A DNA stretch of 64,000 bases. It comes from Miscanthus floridulus (Eukaryota; Streptophyta; Magnoliopsida; Poales; Poaceae). Both the position numbers and the translations under genes were made by a program. The notes beneath the pieces were generated by a model, which made no database searches, was not told the origin of the DNA, and saw only the letters and a program-made list of their open reading frames with translations. Of the stretch, positions 44,388 to 55,767 are shown piece by piece (the stretch's first letter is position 1; the number at the start of each line of letters is the position of its first letter). Where the stretch lies: NCBI RefSeq assembly GCF_019320115.1, contig NC_089589.1, positions 25,892,487-25,956,486 on the forward strand, written 5' to 3'.

Positions 44388-45188
44388 TTGGTGCATCCAT
44401 ACATCGAGATACATAAGGAGTTCTTACGATCCAAGTTTCCAGGGAAGACTGAAGCTTGGAATAGGCGTCAGCACATGAAAAGTTTCAGTGGTTGGTTGCG
44501 AAAAGAATGTCAAGGCGATGACAATATTGATGAGTGACTGTATTTGTTGGCTAGGCAGCCATCGTGGCATATCCTCACGTACCAAGGGTACGAGATAAAT
44601 GGGAATACATTTTACACAGTTGCCCAAGATAAAAGGAGCACCAATCAAAATAGTGGTGTTCGCATAGATGGCACAGATCCAAATGGAAATATACAAACAT
44701 ATTATGGCCGCATAGAAGAGATATGGGAACTAGACTACGCACCTAATTTTAAAGTCCCTTTGTTCCGGTGCCAATGGGTGAAGCTGACAGGAGGAGGGGT
44801 AACAGTCGACAAAGAGTATGGAATGACAACAGTGGACCTCAACAATATTGGGTACAAAGAGGAACCATTCGTCCTTACTGCCGATGTGAGTCAGGTATTC
44901 TATGTGAAAGACATGTCTACAAAATCAAAGAGAGGAAAAAATGAAGACATCAACTCAATGATCAATAAGCCAAAGCGCCACATAATTCTTTCTGGAAAAA
45001 TAAATATAGTGGGAATTGAAGACAAGTCAGACATGTCAGAAGATTACGAAAGAAATGTCCGAATTCCACCCTTCATAGTGAAGAAAGATCCAAGCATCAT
45101 GTTAAATGATGAAGACACTCCATGGTTACGACAAGATCATAACCAAGGGTCATACGTCAAGAAGAAATTCACTGTTGTGCCCGCATGA
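44388..45188 (+). pseudogene. TNP2-type transposase, C-terminal remnant (DUF4216 region)
   Basis: The plus-strand frame opens in VHPYIEIHKEFLRSKFPGK, has a TGA at 44535-44537, then reads LARQPSWHILTYQGYEINGN, STNQNSGVRIDGTDPNGN and a DUF4216-like YYGRIEEIWELDYAPNFKV, with VPLFRCQWVKLTGGG, to a TGA stop at 45186-45188. This is the last part of TNP2; everything before it is gone, and the subterminal repeats abut its left end. A truncated non-functional remnant. Confidence 0.82.
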
Positions 45189-45249
45189 TACAACGATGCA
45201 TGTTTAATATATTATATTTTAGAGACGGATATTATGTAATATGTTATGA

Positions 45250-46690
45250 CTTCACAATTGTAGATCTTGCTGATATGATCAAAATTGGTATTCAGAGTTT
45301 TTTCATCTGAGGTCATTTAGTGTCTCATTTGAGCAAGTTTGACCAAGTCAAATTTGGTCAAATAAAAAAATAACACTTTGACTCTAGTATTATGAACTCT
45401 AAATGACTTCAAATTGAAAAGTTTTGAATACCAAGTTTATTAAACTCATCAATATATACAATTGTTGTTTTGGTCAACTTTCCATTTGAGAAAGTTTGGA
45501 CGGTTCAAATTTGTGATTTTTAAATTTCGACGCCTACAAACTAGTTTTTGGGACCCTAGATTGTCTCAAATTGAAAAGTTTTGAATACCATCAATATCTA
45601 CAATCCTTATATAGGCCATTTTTTCATTTGAGAAAGCTTGAACAAAATATAGTTCAAATTTCACAAGTGTGTGACATAGTTTTAGAAAGTCTATATGAGA
45701 TTCAAGAAGTTGTGACTAGTGTTTGATAAACATTTCTCAAATAGGAAAATGAGCTATGTAACAATTGTAGATCTTGCTGAGATGATCAAACTTGGTATTC
45801 AGAGTTTTTTCATCTGAGGTCATTTATTGTCTCATTTGAGCAAGTTTGCCCAAGTCAAATTTGGTCAAATAAAAAACAACACTTTGACTCTAGTATTTTG
45901 AACTCTAAATGATTTCAAATTGAAAAGTTTTGAATACCAAGTTTGTTAAACTCAAAAAGATCTACAATTGTTGTTTTGGTCAACTTTCCATTTGAGAAAG
46001 TTTGGATGGTTCCAATTTGTGATTTTTAAATTTCGACGCCTACAAACTAGTTTTCGGGACCCTAGATTGTCTCAAATTGAAAAGTTTTGAATACCAAGTT
46101 TATTAAGCTCATCAATATCTACAATCCTTATATAGGCCATTTTTCATTTGAGAAAGCTTGAACAAAATATAGTTTAAATTTCACAAGTGTGTGACATAGT
46201 TTTAGAAAGTCTATATGAGATTCAAGAAGTTGTGACTAGTGTTTGATAAAAAATTTCTCAAATGGGAAAATGAGCTATATAACAATTGTAGATCTTGCTG
46301 AGATGATCAAACTTGGTATTCAGAGTTTTTTTCATCTGAGGTCATTTAGTGTCTCATTTGAGCAAGTTTGACCAAGTCAAATTTGGTCAAATGAAAAAAC
46401 AACACTTTGACTCTAGTATTATGAACTCTAAATTACTTCTAATTGAAAAGTTTTGAATACCAAGTTTGTTAAACTCAAAAAGATCTACAATTGTTGTTTT
46501 GGTCAACTTTCCATTTGAGAAAGTTTGGACGGTTTAAATTTGTGATTTTTAAATTTCGACGCCTACAAACTAGTTTTCGGAACCCTAGATTGTCTCAAAT
46601 TGAAAAGTTTTGAATACCAAGTTTGTTAAGCTCATCAATATATACAATCCTTATATAGGCCATTTTTTCATTTGAAAAAGTTGTAGAACA
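45250..46690. repeat. Tandem repeat of about 510-520 bp, nearly three copies
   Basis: TAGATCTTGCTGAKATGATC starts at 45261, 45768 and 46289 (spacings 507 and 521). Each unit contains CATCTGAGGTCATTTA, CAAGTTTGACCAAGTCAAAT, TTTCGACGCCTACAAACTAG and CAATCCTTATATAGGCCATT. The third copy ends near 46690. No coding capacity. Confidence 0.88.
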
Positions 46691-48254
46691 AAAAATACTA
46701 TATTTTCTTTATTTTTATAGGTTCAACAAAAATTTCCTGTCAATTTTGGTCAAAAACCGAGAAAAAATTGAAACATTGACGTTACAATAATATGATAATA
46801 AATTTCCTATCGAATAATATTAGTTTTATTAATTTTAAGTTACAAATATATTTTTGCATTAACAAAATACTTAGTATTAGTAACATTTATATTCTATATT
46901 CATAAAAGAAATTAAAAACTTTAGGTTACAAAATTTTCCTATTTACAATAAATAATTAGTTAATCAATAGTATTTTTTAAAATAAATATTGCAAAGTATT
47001 GAAGTTGCTATGGAATTAATTGATTAACCTAGTATTAAACAAAATCAAAATCCCAGGCCTTTCCAATTACGCTGGCGGGTTGCCAAAATTTTCAGGCCTT
47101 CAGTCCCGGCCCAGGCCAAGAACTGGGACTAAAGGGTGGGCGACAATTTCGGTGCCCGCCCAAAAATACCTTTAGTCCCGGCTGGTCAGCCGGGACTAAA
47201 GGGTTGGACCTTTAGTCCTGGTTGGTCTTACCAGTCGGGACTAAATGTCCTTTAGTCCCGGCCTATATATATCGAACGTCTGTTCTGTTCATCTTCGATC
47301 TCGCCTCCGTCGCTCAGCCCCGCCCAGCCGCGCCATCCGCCGTCGTCGAGCTCGTCTCTGCCGCGCCGCCATCGTCGTCTACCCCCGCCCGGCCGCGCCA
47401 TTCTCTCGCGGCCCGCATCACGTGCCGCATCCCATCTCCGCCGCCGCACCTGACCCCACCCTCTGTCGCCGACGCTTCCCGCGCGCCCACCGTACCCTCC
47501 GTCGAACTCTCGTGATCTGCTGCTCTCGATCGACCATGTTTTTTAGATTTTTTTTACAAAGTCTCGGTTGTATGTTAGATTAAAATGTATTAAATTTTAA
47601 TTAGTAGTTTATTGTTAGTTTTTTAGTTATTTTTAGATAGTTTTTTATATATGTTAGATTTAAATGTATTAAAATTTAATTAGTATTTTATTTATATAGT
47701 TTTTTAGATAGTTTTTTATTATAGTTTTTGATATATGTTAGATTAAAATGTATTATCTATTACTAGTTTATCTAATTTCATGTTAGATTTATTTAATTGG
47801 ATTTAGTAATTATATATTCTATCTCTATATATATATCTAGAGAGAGATTCTATATGTATACATATGTACTTAATTATTTCTATATGTATATATACATGTA
47901 CTTATTTTCATGTGTTGAGAGAGAGAGAGAAAATTGTATCTAGAGAGACATTCTATGTGTTATCACATGCATATCTAGAGATATAGACATATGCACTTAT
48001 TTCTATATGTTGAGAGAGAGAGAAAATATATTGTATCATTCTATGTGTATATATATACATGTACTTATTTTCATGTTTTTGGATCGAAAGTGTTTTTGAT
48101 TCGATTCCAAAGCCTATACCTTATTATTGTTTATCCTTATGAAATATTATGTGTTATTATATTTAATTGGATTTAGTAATTCTATATGTGTTATCACATG
48201 TACTTATGTTATGTATCATAGTAATTCTATCTATGTGTTATCTTGAAGATACAA
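46691..48254. other. AT-rich spacer, internal CACTA repeats and leader of the TNPA-like gene
   Basis: 46691-47090 is AT-rich with nothing recognisable. 47098-47260 holds further AGTCCCGGC...GCCGGGACTAAAGG repeats. A TATATATATCG stretch near 47264 is followed by a C/T-rich, GC-rich leader (47280-47540) that could be a promoter and 5' untranslated region of the downstream gene. 47540-48240 is AT-rich with GA and TATA runs, probably an intron. Confidence 0.5.
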
Positions 48255-51200
48255 ATGGCTGCTCTGGATGATAACTTGAGTGATGACATAATGGCGGATA
48301 TTATCAACGCCGGCACCAATATGGATGTAGATGACACGAGTCAGTACTTTGCTGATTATGAGGATATCCTGAATATGCCGGTGGTTGAAGATCAACAAAT
48401 TGCCGCGCAAGAAAATACTGGCGAGGTATATTCGATTATCTATCATCTCTTATAGATGCATGTGTACATATATTTGTTGTTAATCGTTGTGTTTCTACTC
48501 ATGTAGCCGGTCTCTGGATCTACATCAACCACCGACAAAAGTAGGAAAGTCTGAGGGCCAAAAAAGCCATTAAAGGGCCGTTTCATAATATCAGAATTCG
48601 ACACCGACACCGGCAAACCATTAGGACCACATGCTCAGACATATGTCATTCAATGTGGGTTCATTGTAAGGGATAGGATCCCAGTTAGTGCTAGTGAATG
48701 GAAGCAGAAGATATCCACTCCTAATGTTAGTTTTGTATCTGATCGTGACAAGAACCTAGCTTGGAGAGATATCACTCAGTATTTCACATTACAAGCAGAT
48801 GATGCTTTGAAGGAGCTAGTGAGGGATTGGACAATGAAGAAGATGGCAACATTGTTCTAGAGTTAGAAGAAGACATTGTATAAAAAGTTTATCTTGAAGA
48901 ATGCTACGTCGGATTTCAATGCTAAGGCGTTTGTCAAGTTGGAGTCCCATTAGGATGCCTTCGTAGAATACAAGACATCTCAAGATAGTGAGGAACGTGT
49001 GATGAGGAATCGACAGAATGCCCGACAGAAGCAATACCATCATCGCATGGGATCAGGTGGTTATAGGAGTGCTATTCTCAAGTGGCAGAACCTAGAAGCA
49101 GAGATTACTGCCAAGGGAATCATACCCGAAACAATAGAGAAGAACTGGCCTCAACGCGTAAAGAATTTGTTCTACGCTCATGGGGGAAGCCTAGACCCAG
49201 ACACTGGCAAGCTAATTTTCAGCCAAAAAATTGAGAGAGCAACACAGAGACTAGCTCGTGCTAGGGAAGAAGCTGATAGTGGTGTTTTCAAGCCCAACAT
49301 AGAGAAGGATGAATTGACATATGCCCTAGAGAATCCCGAACACGGTGGTCGAACAAGAGGCTATGGGGCGGTTCCGTAGCTACACGCATTCCCAGCAGAC
49401 AAGGATACCTATAGAAGCCACCAGAGAAAGAAGGATGAGGAGGCAGAATGAATCCGTGCATTGGAGCAATTTGTTGATGAGTCACGACAAGCATTGCTTG
49501 AATCACGTGAACGAGAAAAATCTCTTGAGGCAAGAATGCAGGAGGAGATCAAGAGGCAAGTGCAGCTATCAATGAGTCAAATGCAATCGCAATCAACGCC
49601 GGGAGTCACCATTAGCCCCGTTGGTCAGATGAAAAGCAGTTGTGCTTCTACGGAGCTGCCAGTTATTCAAGACGACGCTGGGTTGTGCTTCCCTGTTGAT
49701 GACATTACCGAGCCTCTAACAACATGTGAGCTGCACATTCCAGATGGTAATAATGCATCAATCATGGTGGCTATCGGGGTTGTATCTCCAATAGACCGAA
49801 CGAAGACACCAAGAATCCATGGGTCAGTTATTCAACCTAGATATGCTAGCGTCTTGGTCGATAGAGTGCTCAAAGGTTACAACAATGTTCCCCTTGACAT
49901 TGAAGGCGGTGATGGGAAGAAGACACTAGGAGAAGTAGAGAAGACATTTATTCAATGGCGCAAACGCTTCATCATCATTCCTGGGACGCCACCGCTTCCC
50001 CTACCTCACCCTAGGTACGAATGAAAGTGAATGAAATATTATTTTCCATTAATTTTCTATTGGCTTAAAAAATAATTGACACACAACTTGTTTTTGTAGC
50101 AGAGTCTCTCCCCAGCCTAGCCTAATCATTCATTCCCCATCTCATCACAGCGTCGCGGGGGGCGAGACGACTTCATCCCCACGGCAATCGCCAACTCCTA
50201 CACCAGCCCCATCGCCTCCACAACGATCTCCAACTCCTACACCGGCCCCACCGCCTCCGCAACGATCTCCAACGCCTCCACGCCGATCTCCACCAACACC
50301 GGCCTCATCGCCTCCACGCCGGTCTCCAACACCGCCCCTACCCCCTCCACAGCGACGCACTACAAAGACGTCTAAGGTCCCGGCGGCAAAGAAGTCCTTG
50401 AGAAAAAGAGTTATTTCTCAAGAAATACTTCTTGAAAAGACTGATGAGCAAATAGCAGCTGAAGAAGACAAAAAAGTGAAAGATTTTTTTATAGATATCA
50501 AAAACAAGAGTCAAGCGAAGCTTAAGGAGAAGCCGTACTTTTACATACCACGAGATGTGCTGAGGCAGAAGGTCGATGCTCACAAGAAAAAGATGATTGA
50601 ACTTCGTAAGTCTTCGCCACTATCAGACTATGACCGCTCCCTTGTGAAGTCACATGATGCAGATAAGAAAAGGAAAAGAGCATCAGGGAAGAATGTCCCA
50701 CAGCTCGGACAACAGAAGCAACCAATGCAAAATCTTGTTGTTGCTAATAAATATGGTTCCAACATAGAAGTCTATCGACCAGACAACTCTGGAGAAGTGT
50801 CGGTTCAAGCCCTTAATGCTTTTTTTGAAGATACTGGTTTAACCTTGGATCAATTGACGGGCAAAGCTCCAATCCAGAACCTGGAAGTTGATACCTGGAA
50901 GACTTATAAATATGGCAAAAGTCTGTACAACCCTGCGGCTCTGAATGAATTGGGTACGCAAATGTACTTGCTCAACAAGTGGTACATGCAGGCGTGTGGC
51001 AGGGGTGAGCAGTGGATCTTTGTCAGATTTAGAGACCATCATTACTTCTATAGCGATGACATCTTACATATTAGTTTCGAAGAATTGCATCAACTATACC
51101 ACATGGACGCTCTGGACAAATCAATCATTAGCTCCTTTTGTTTGTAAGTGATTCGTACTTTTATTTAATAAACTCACTTCCATGCGTACGTGTATATAAT

Positions 51201-52174
51201 TATCCCCACATGTAACTTATATTTATATACAGATTCCAGATGTCAGAGCTCCAAAGAATACAAGACACCAGTGTTGGCTTCATTGATCCTTATATCGTAT
51301 TCAAAACCGGTATTATTGTCAAGAAGCGGTGGGTATCTGAAGCACAGGAGAATATCATAATGTTCTTCGTGAAGCAGCACGACAAGACAACAATACTTTT
51401 CCCGTACAACTTTGAGTAAGTGTTAATAATAATGTAGTCTACACATTTTATGTAATATCAATACAACTTATATGCATGTACGTGTGTGTATAAACCAATG
51501 CAGGTTTCACTAGATACGCATTGTCATTGAGTTAAACTCAAGTCGGTTAATCATCTTTGACTCGTTGAGAAAAGAGCGGGCACTATACCAAGATATGATA
51601 GACATTATCCAGGGGTAATTTCGATCTCTCGCGCACAACTATTATTGAATAGACTTTGCCATAATTTATTAACGATCGTACATTATTGGTCGCACAGGGT
51701 TTGGAAAGAGTTTATTCGGCAACATCGCAAGGATTGCAAGGCACCACTTAATATAGTTGAAATACCAGTAAGTTATACTATATACACTTCCCCACGTGTT
51801 TAATTACTATATCGTACTTCAATTTACGTGTGAGATGATGAGAATAATCTTCTTCTCGTACAGTGGTGTTTGTGGCAGCAACCAGGTAATAACTTGTGTG
51901 GATACTACGTTTGTGAATTTATCACTACGCACATAAGAAGAACTCCTAAAGATGTCCTCAGAGTATGTATATATTAATTTTTTATTTATTTTTAAATGAA
52001 TATATATATATGTATTAATACTTTTCCTTTTATTTCAAATGCAAGACTGAATGGTTGAAACGAAGGGTCATGCAAAAAGACCATCTAAAAGCAGTTCAAG
52101 AGTCAATAGCAGGATTTCTTCTAGAAAAAGAGCTAAATCCCAACGGCGAGTTCTACTTTGATCCTAAGGAATAA
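48255..52174 (+). pseudogene. TNPA-like CACTA protein fused to a Ulp1-type cysteine protease domain
   Basis: ATG at 48255 (MAALDDNLSDDIMADIINAG). Exons by GT/AG borders: 48255-48425, 48507-50014, 50103-51143, 51233-51415, 51504-51614, 51698-51767, 51864-51963, 52046-52174. Exon 2 has the plant transposase core (MRNRQNARQKQYHHRMGSGG, NWPQRVKNLFYAHGG) and a coiled coil. Exon 3 starts with a Pro-rich repeat (SPTPTPAPSPPQR) and a basic region. Exons 4-8 resemble a C48/Ulp1 protease: a His in FH at 51504-51509, Asp in IIFDSLRKE, then the Q-x6-C signature QQPGNNLCGYYVCEFI (exon 7). Ulp1 enzymes cleave SUMO from proteins. Stops are frequent: a TGA in exon 2 near 48550, four TAGs around 48858-49380, and a TAG directly after the catalytic His. 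Each fits a changed Arg, Gln or Trp codon. Confidence 0.75.
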
Positions 52175-52439
52175 ATGATGTAAATTAAATGTTTATTGAT
52201 ATCGTTATTTTCGAGAACAAGATTATGAAAGTGTTGTATATATACATATATATATCTATAATATATATAGGTTCATACTTTATTCGAATATAATAATGCT
52301 CGAGATGAGAATTAGATGTAATTATATGCGTGCGTGTATTTATATTAGCAACGTAGAATACGTACATAAAAACATATTATATATTAAACAAATACGTGTA
52401 ACTGAACTGAAAACAAATTAAACAAAAAAAAAGAAAATG
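52175..52439. other. 3' flank of the TNPA-Ulp1 gene
   Basis: AT-rich, non-coding. Confidence 0.5.
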
Positions 52440-52679
52440 AACCTTTAGTCCCGGTTGGGGTTACCAACCGGGACTAAAGGGTGCGGCCACGTTTGCTCGG
52501 CTGGAGGGCCTTTAGTCCCGGTTGGTAACACCAACCGGGACTAAAGGTCCCTCTTTAGTCCCGGCTCGATGACCCGGGACTAAAGGTGGCACCTTTAGTC
52601 CCGAGATCGTTGTCCCGGCGCGGTAACCGGGACTAAAGGCCGTTACCGCCCGGGACAACAAGTCCATTCTGTAGTAGTG
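52440..52679. repeat. Right palindromic subterminal repeats and terminus
   Basis: ACCTTTAGTCCCGGTTGGGG...ACCAACCGGGACTAAAGG at 52440-52480 and CCTTTAGTCCCGGTTGGTAA...AACCGGGACTAAAGG at 52509-52548, then half-units, ending in CATTCTGTAGTAGTG at 52679. Confidence 0.85.
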
Positions 52680-53102
52680 CCTCCATCTCCTTTCCTTATA
52701 AGATAGAGTCAATATATTTTACAATAATATCAGCAATTAAAATGCCGATTAGTTCCCTGTGGACCATTCATCAATCAGCCAAAAAGCATCTATAGTTGCA
52801 ACTTTTCCACAACAGCACTTAGTTTTGCTATTATTTATTAAAATAATATTATTTAAAAAGAAATTTCCCCGCGGCACCATCACACCTGGTTGGCAGCACT
52901 GCAGCAGCAACAAATGATGCGTTCGGCTCGGCTCACTTGGATATAGTAGCGTGTGGACCGTGAGGTACATTTTCAGGACGTGTGGCTTGCAGCCTCACTA
53001 GATGTTACGTTCATTAGCTGTTCGTTTCCACTATTTTTTAATTGTCTTCGTTCACAAAGTCTATACTTTTCTTTAAAAATAAATAATATCATATACTTTA
53101 TT
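52680..53102. other. AT-rich intergenic sequence
   Basis: No gene, RNA or recognisable repeat found. Confidence 0.5.
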
Positions 53103-53511
53103 CTCTTTCCATTCTAAATTATAGATCGTTTAACTTTTTAAAGTATAATAAAATACTTCCTCTGCTTTTATTTTACTTGTCGTATTAGTTTTATCCTAAA
53201 TCAAATATTTATACTTTTGACTATCGATCTTTTTAAAAAATAATATATGTTTATGACATAGATTTATATTTTTAGATTCACTATGAGAAATACTTTATAA
53301 CATAATTCATATGTCGTGAAATAATAAGAAATATTTTCATAATTTATAATTCATATATTGTGAAACAATAAGGATTTTTTTGAAATAAATGGTCAAAGTT
53401 AGTAATGTTTGACTTAGGACAAAGCTAATGTGACTTGTAAAACACATAACGTATATCGAAGTGTATAGCAAAAATTAAGGCAGGACAATTTATAATTTAG
53501 AACCGAGAGGG
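53103..53511. mobile_element. Stowaway-like MITE (possibly with a second one nested)
   Basis: The left end CTCTTTCCATTCTAAATTAT pairs with the inverted right end CCCTCTCGGTTCTAAATTAT, as in Stowaway elements (CTCCCTCCGT-type ends). At 409 bp it is long for the family. An internal CTTCCTCTGCTTTTATTTTA at 53155 resembles another Stowaway terminus, so a nested copy is likely. The TA duplication is not certain. Confidence 0.55.
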
Positions 53512-54739
53512 CATATAAAAAAAACACAAAACATTTATACATATAACAGCACATTTACGGAAGAGCGACCTTAATGGATCTATTTTTTCTTAAAAACACA
53601 AAGCTATTTTTTTTTTTTAACTCGCCAATTCCTCTTTCCCAACTCAAAGTTGCACCTCAAAAAATTAGAAAGCCAAGTTTTTTTTTATCTCACCAAATCC
53701 TTTCTGCCAATCAAGGTTGTATATCTCCCGCGAAATATAATTATTTACCCATACTGTATGTAGTATGATTTAACCGATATACCTCGATTTGACCCGCTAT
53801 CTAGAACACTGTTCCCAACCTAGATTGGCCCCCAGACTTCACGCCGGAGAACCCAAGCCGTCCTCGTTGGTAGGCGTCCAACCTTGCGGCACGGCACCCC
53901 AGTCTGCACGGCGCGGGCCGCGCACCGGACCACGCACTGCGATGGACAAGACAAGAGGCCGCACGCGACGACTTGACAAGCGCTCGCCCGCCACTGTCCT
54001 GCTTTCAGGCAAAGACGTGACTGACGGACAGGATGACACGGCAAGCATTATCAAAAGTTCAGAACCTCCCTTTCACATTCACGTCGAACTGATCACACAC
54101 ACAGCCACTGTTCAATGATTCAATCGCCTTTGCAGTTGCACTGCTAGCTTCGCAACAAATTCGTCTCGAGCATGACTTTTATAAATTTTTTTATTAGTAT
54201 TGAAATATCGATGTGACAATTACTGAACTTTAGCCCATGCATTCAACACTGTCCAAACGAATTATATTAAGCTACAGAACGAGATCAAAAGTTTTTGCAA
54301 AATCGCAAGGGTGAGTCGCGGTCTCGCTGCTTGCGCGACTCGCCCGACGCCGCTCGCTGCTCCGCACTAGTCGCCTCTGGCCTCCTCTCCGCCCTCCACG
54401 CTCGCTGTCGCCGCTTGCCGCCTCACTGCCTCCAGCCGCCGGCATATCCGGGCATCCGGCGACGCGATCCCGCCCCAACCGGCCGGCCGCTGCCGCTCGG
54501 CCTCGGCGCCGCCACTCCGCCAGGTAGCAAGAAGCAGGTAACGAGCCCCAGCCGGCCCTGCTTGGCTGAGTCTGTTTGGCTGCTTCAGAGTTCAGACTTC
54601 AGTGCTTTACTGCTTTCGGAAAGCACTGATGTCGAAGGTATTACTATTACGGTATTTAATCCGGATGTTCATGTTGTTTCTGATCCGGACGTTCGTGTAG
54701 CAATTGAGCAATTCCATCATGACATCCGAGATGATCATC
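53512..54739. other. Intergenic sequence with GC-rich patches, no supported gene
   Basis: 53800-54060 and 54310-54540 are GC-rich and open on both strands, but encode low-complexity strings without recognised domains. An AAGCAG|GTAACG donor-like site at 54532-54543 could mark the end of a lost gene's first exon. 54640-54765 is an open stretch with an internally repeated CCGGAYGTTCRTGT motif. I cannot assign a product. Confidence 0.45.
54157..54258. mobile_element. Fragment of a Tourist-like MITE
   Basis: AAATTCGTCTCG, then TTTTTTATTAGTAT, GATGTGACAAT and GAACTTTAG, ending GTCCAAACG, follow the same order as the right part of the complete MITE at 54879-55217. Left end missing. Confidence 0.6.
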
Positions 54740-54857
54740 CTGTTCTTGGTTGGTTTCAGGGCTAATAAGTCTAGCTGGTGCTGGTTTGTTGTGAGAGAAA
54801 AATATTGTATCATGACTTATAACTTATAAGTCATGACTGAAACCAACAAGCGAACAT
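54740..54857. mobile_element. Short MITE, copy 1
   Basis: Starts CTGTTCTTGGTTGGTTTC and ends GAAACCAACAAGCGAACAT. The interior CTGGTGCTGGTTTGTTGTGA and GAGAAAAATATTGTATCATG match the copy at 55484-55585. A further inverted stretch (CATGACTTATAACTTATAAG) extends it. Confidence 0.6.
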
Positions 54858-54878
54858 GCTGGATGTTAGGAGGGCTTA

Positions 54879-55217
54879 GGGGGTGTTTAGTTCCACCCCT
54901 AAACTTTAGTCGCTGTCCGGCCCATCGGATGTTTGACATATGCATTGAGTATAGACTATTTACGAAACTAAATACATAGAATGAGACTAATTTGCGAGAC
55001 GAATTTATTAAGCCTAATTAGTCCATGATTTGACAATGTTATGCTACAATAAACATGTGCTAATGACGGATTAATTAGGCTTAATAAATTCGTCTCGTGG
55101 ATTACTGAGGACTTCTGTAATTTATTTTTTATTAGTATTTAAATACCACATACGACACCTCATATGACATCTGATGTGACAACTGTTAAACTTTAGTCCC
55201 TACATCCAAACACCCCC
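54879..55217. mobile_element. Tourist/PIF-Harbinger-like MITE, complete
   Basis: 339 bp with ends GGGGGTGTTTAGTTCC and, inverted, GGGGGTGTTTGGATGT, flanked by TTA (54876-54878, 55218-55220), the duplication type expected for Harbinger elements. The interior is largely palindromic (GACGAATTTATTAAGCCTAA against TTAGGCTTAATAAATTCGTC). Confidence 0.85.
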
Positions 55218-55483
55218 TTATTTGGTGAAAGGTCTAAACAAACCTTTTGGTCACAAATTTCCTCACAAATCTATTAAGGATAAGAGGATGTTTGTAAAGA
55301 AGTGGTTATCTCAAAATGATTGGTTATCTCAAAATGTGTTAAGGATAAGAGGATGTATGTCTAGATATCTTTTTACATTCTTCAATGTTTTTATGATTAA
55401 TGTCATTTTTTAATTGACTTGTATATAAAAATGGCAGGTTCTATACTTCATTTGTCTATCGATTGAAACATCTATTATTCAGC
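55218..55483. other. Intergenic sequence
   Basis: AT-rich with a local duplication of GTGGTTATCTCAAAATG / TTGGTTATCTCAAAATG (about 55302 and 55321). No gene. Confidence 0.5.
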
Positions 55484-55585
55484 CTATTCGTTGATTGGTT
55501 TCTGAGCTGATAAGTCCGGCTGGTGCTGGTTTGTTGTGAGAGAAAAACACTGTATCATGGCTGGCTGAAACCAACGAGCGAACAG
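55484..55585. mobile_element. Short MITE, copy 2
   Basis: 102 bp from CTATTCGTTGATTGG to CCAACGAGCGAACAG, with the interior shared with 54740-54857. Confidence 0.65.
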
Positions 55586-55767
55586 ACTGATTGATACTTC
55601 TATTATTAAAAGGTAACATCTCAATTCTTGTCGGTTGTTCTAAAATTTTTGCTCAAAACATAAGTTGTCGTTGGTAGCGGAAATTTTAAAGTCCGCCCTA
55701 AGTGAATTCTCGGGCTAGATTCACACTGTATACAATTGTAATATAACTTTATATTTTGGCAACTGAT

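Larger units (their letters stand above)
44150..52679 (+). mobile_element. CACTA element with TTTAGTCCCGG repeats and TNPA-Ulp1 gene
   Basis: The right end is clear: the minus strand from 52679 reads CACTACTACAGAATGGACTT. Palindromic CCTTTAGTCCCGGTTGGT...ACCAACCGGGACTAAAGG repeats lie at 44163-44365, 47098-47260 and 52440-52640. The left terminus is not canonical: no CACTA is found, and CCT at 44148-44150 could be a duplication matching CCT at 52680-52682, which would mean the first bases were lost. Plus-strand contents are a TNP2 C-terminal remnant, a 510-520-bp tandem array, and a TNPA-like gene fused to a Ulp1-type protease. The third repeat cluster in the middle leaves open that two related elements are joined here. 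Confidence 0.75.

Noticed and set aside
53789..54118. Candidate small gene on either strand
   Set aside because: Both strands are open, composition is GC-rich, and no motif, splice pattern or start context favours either.
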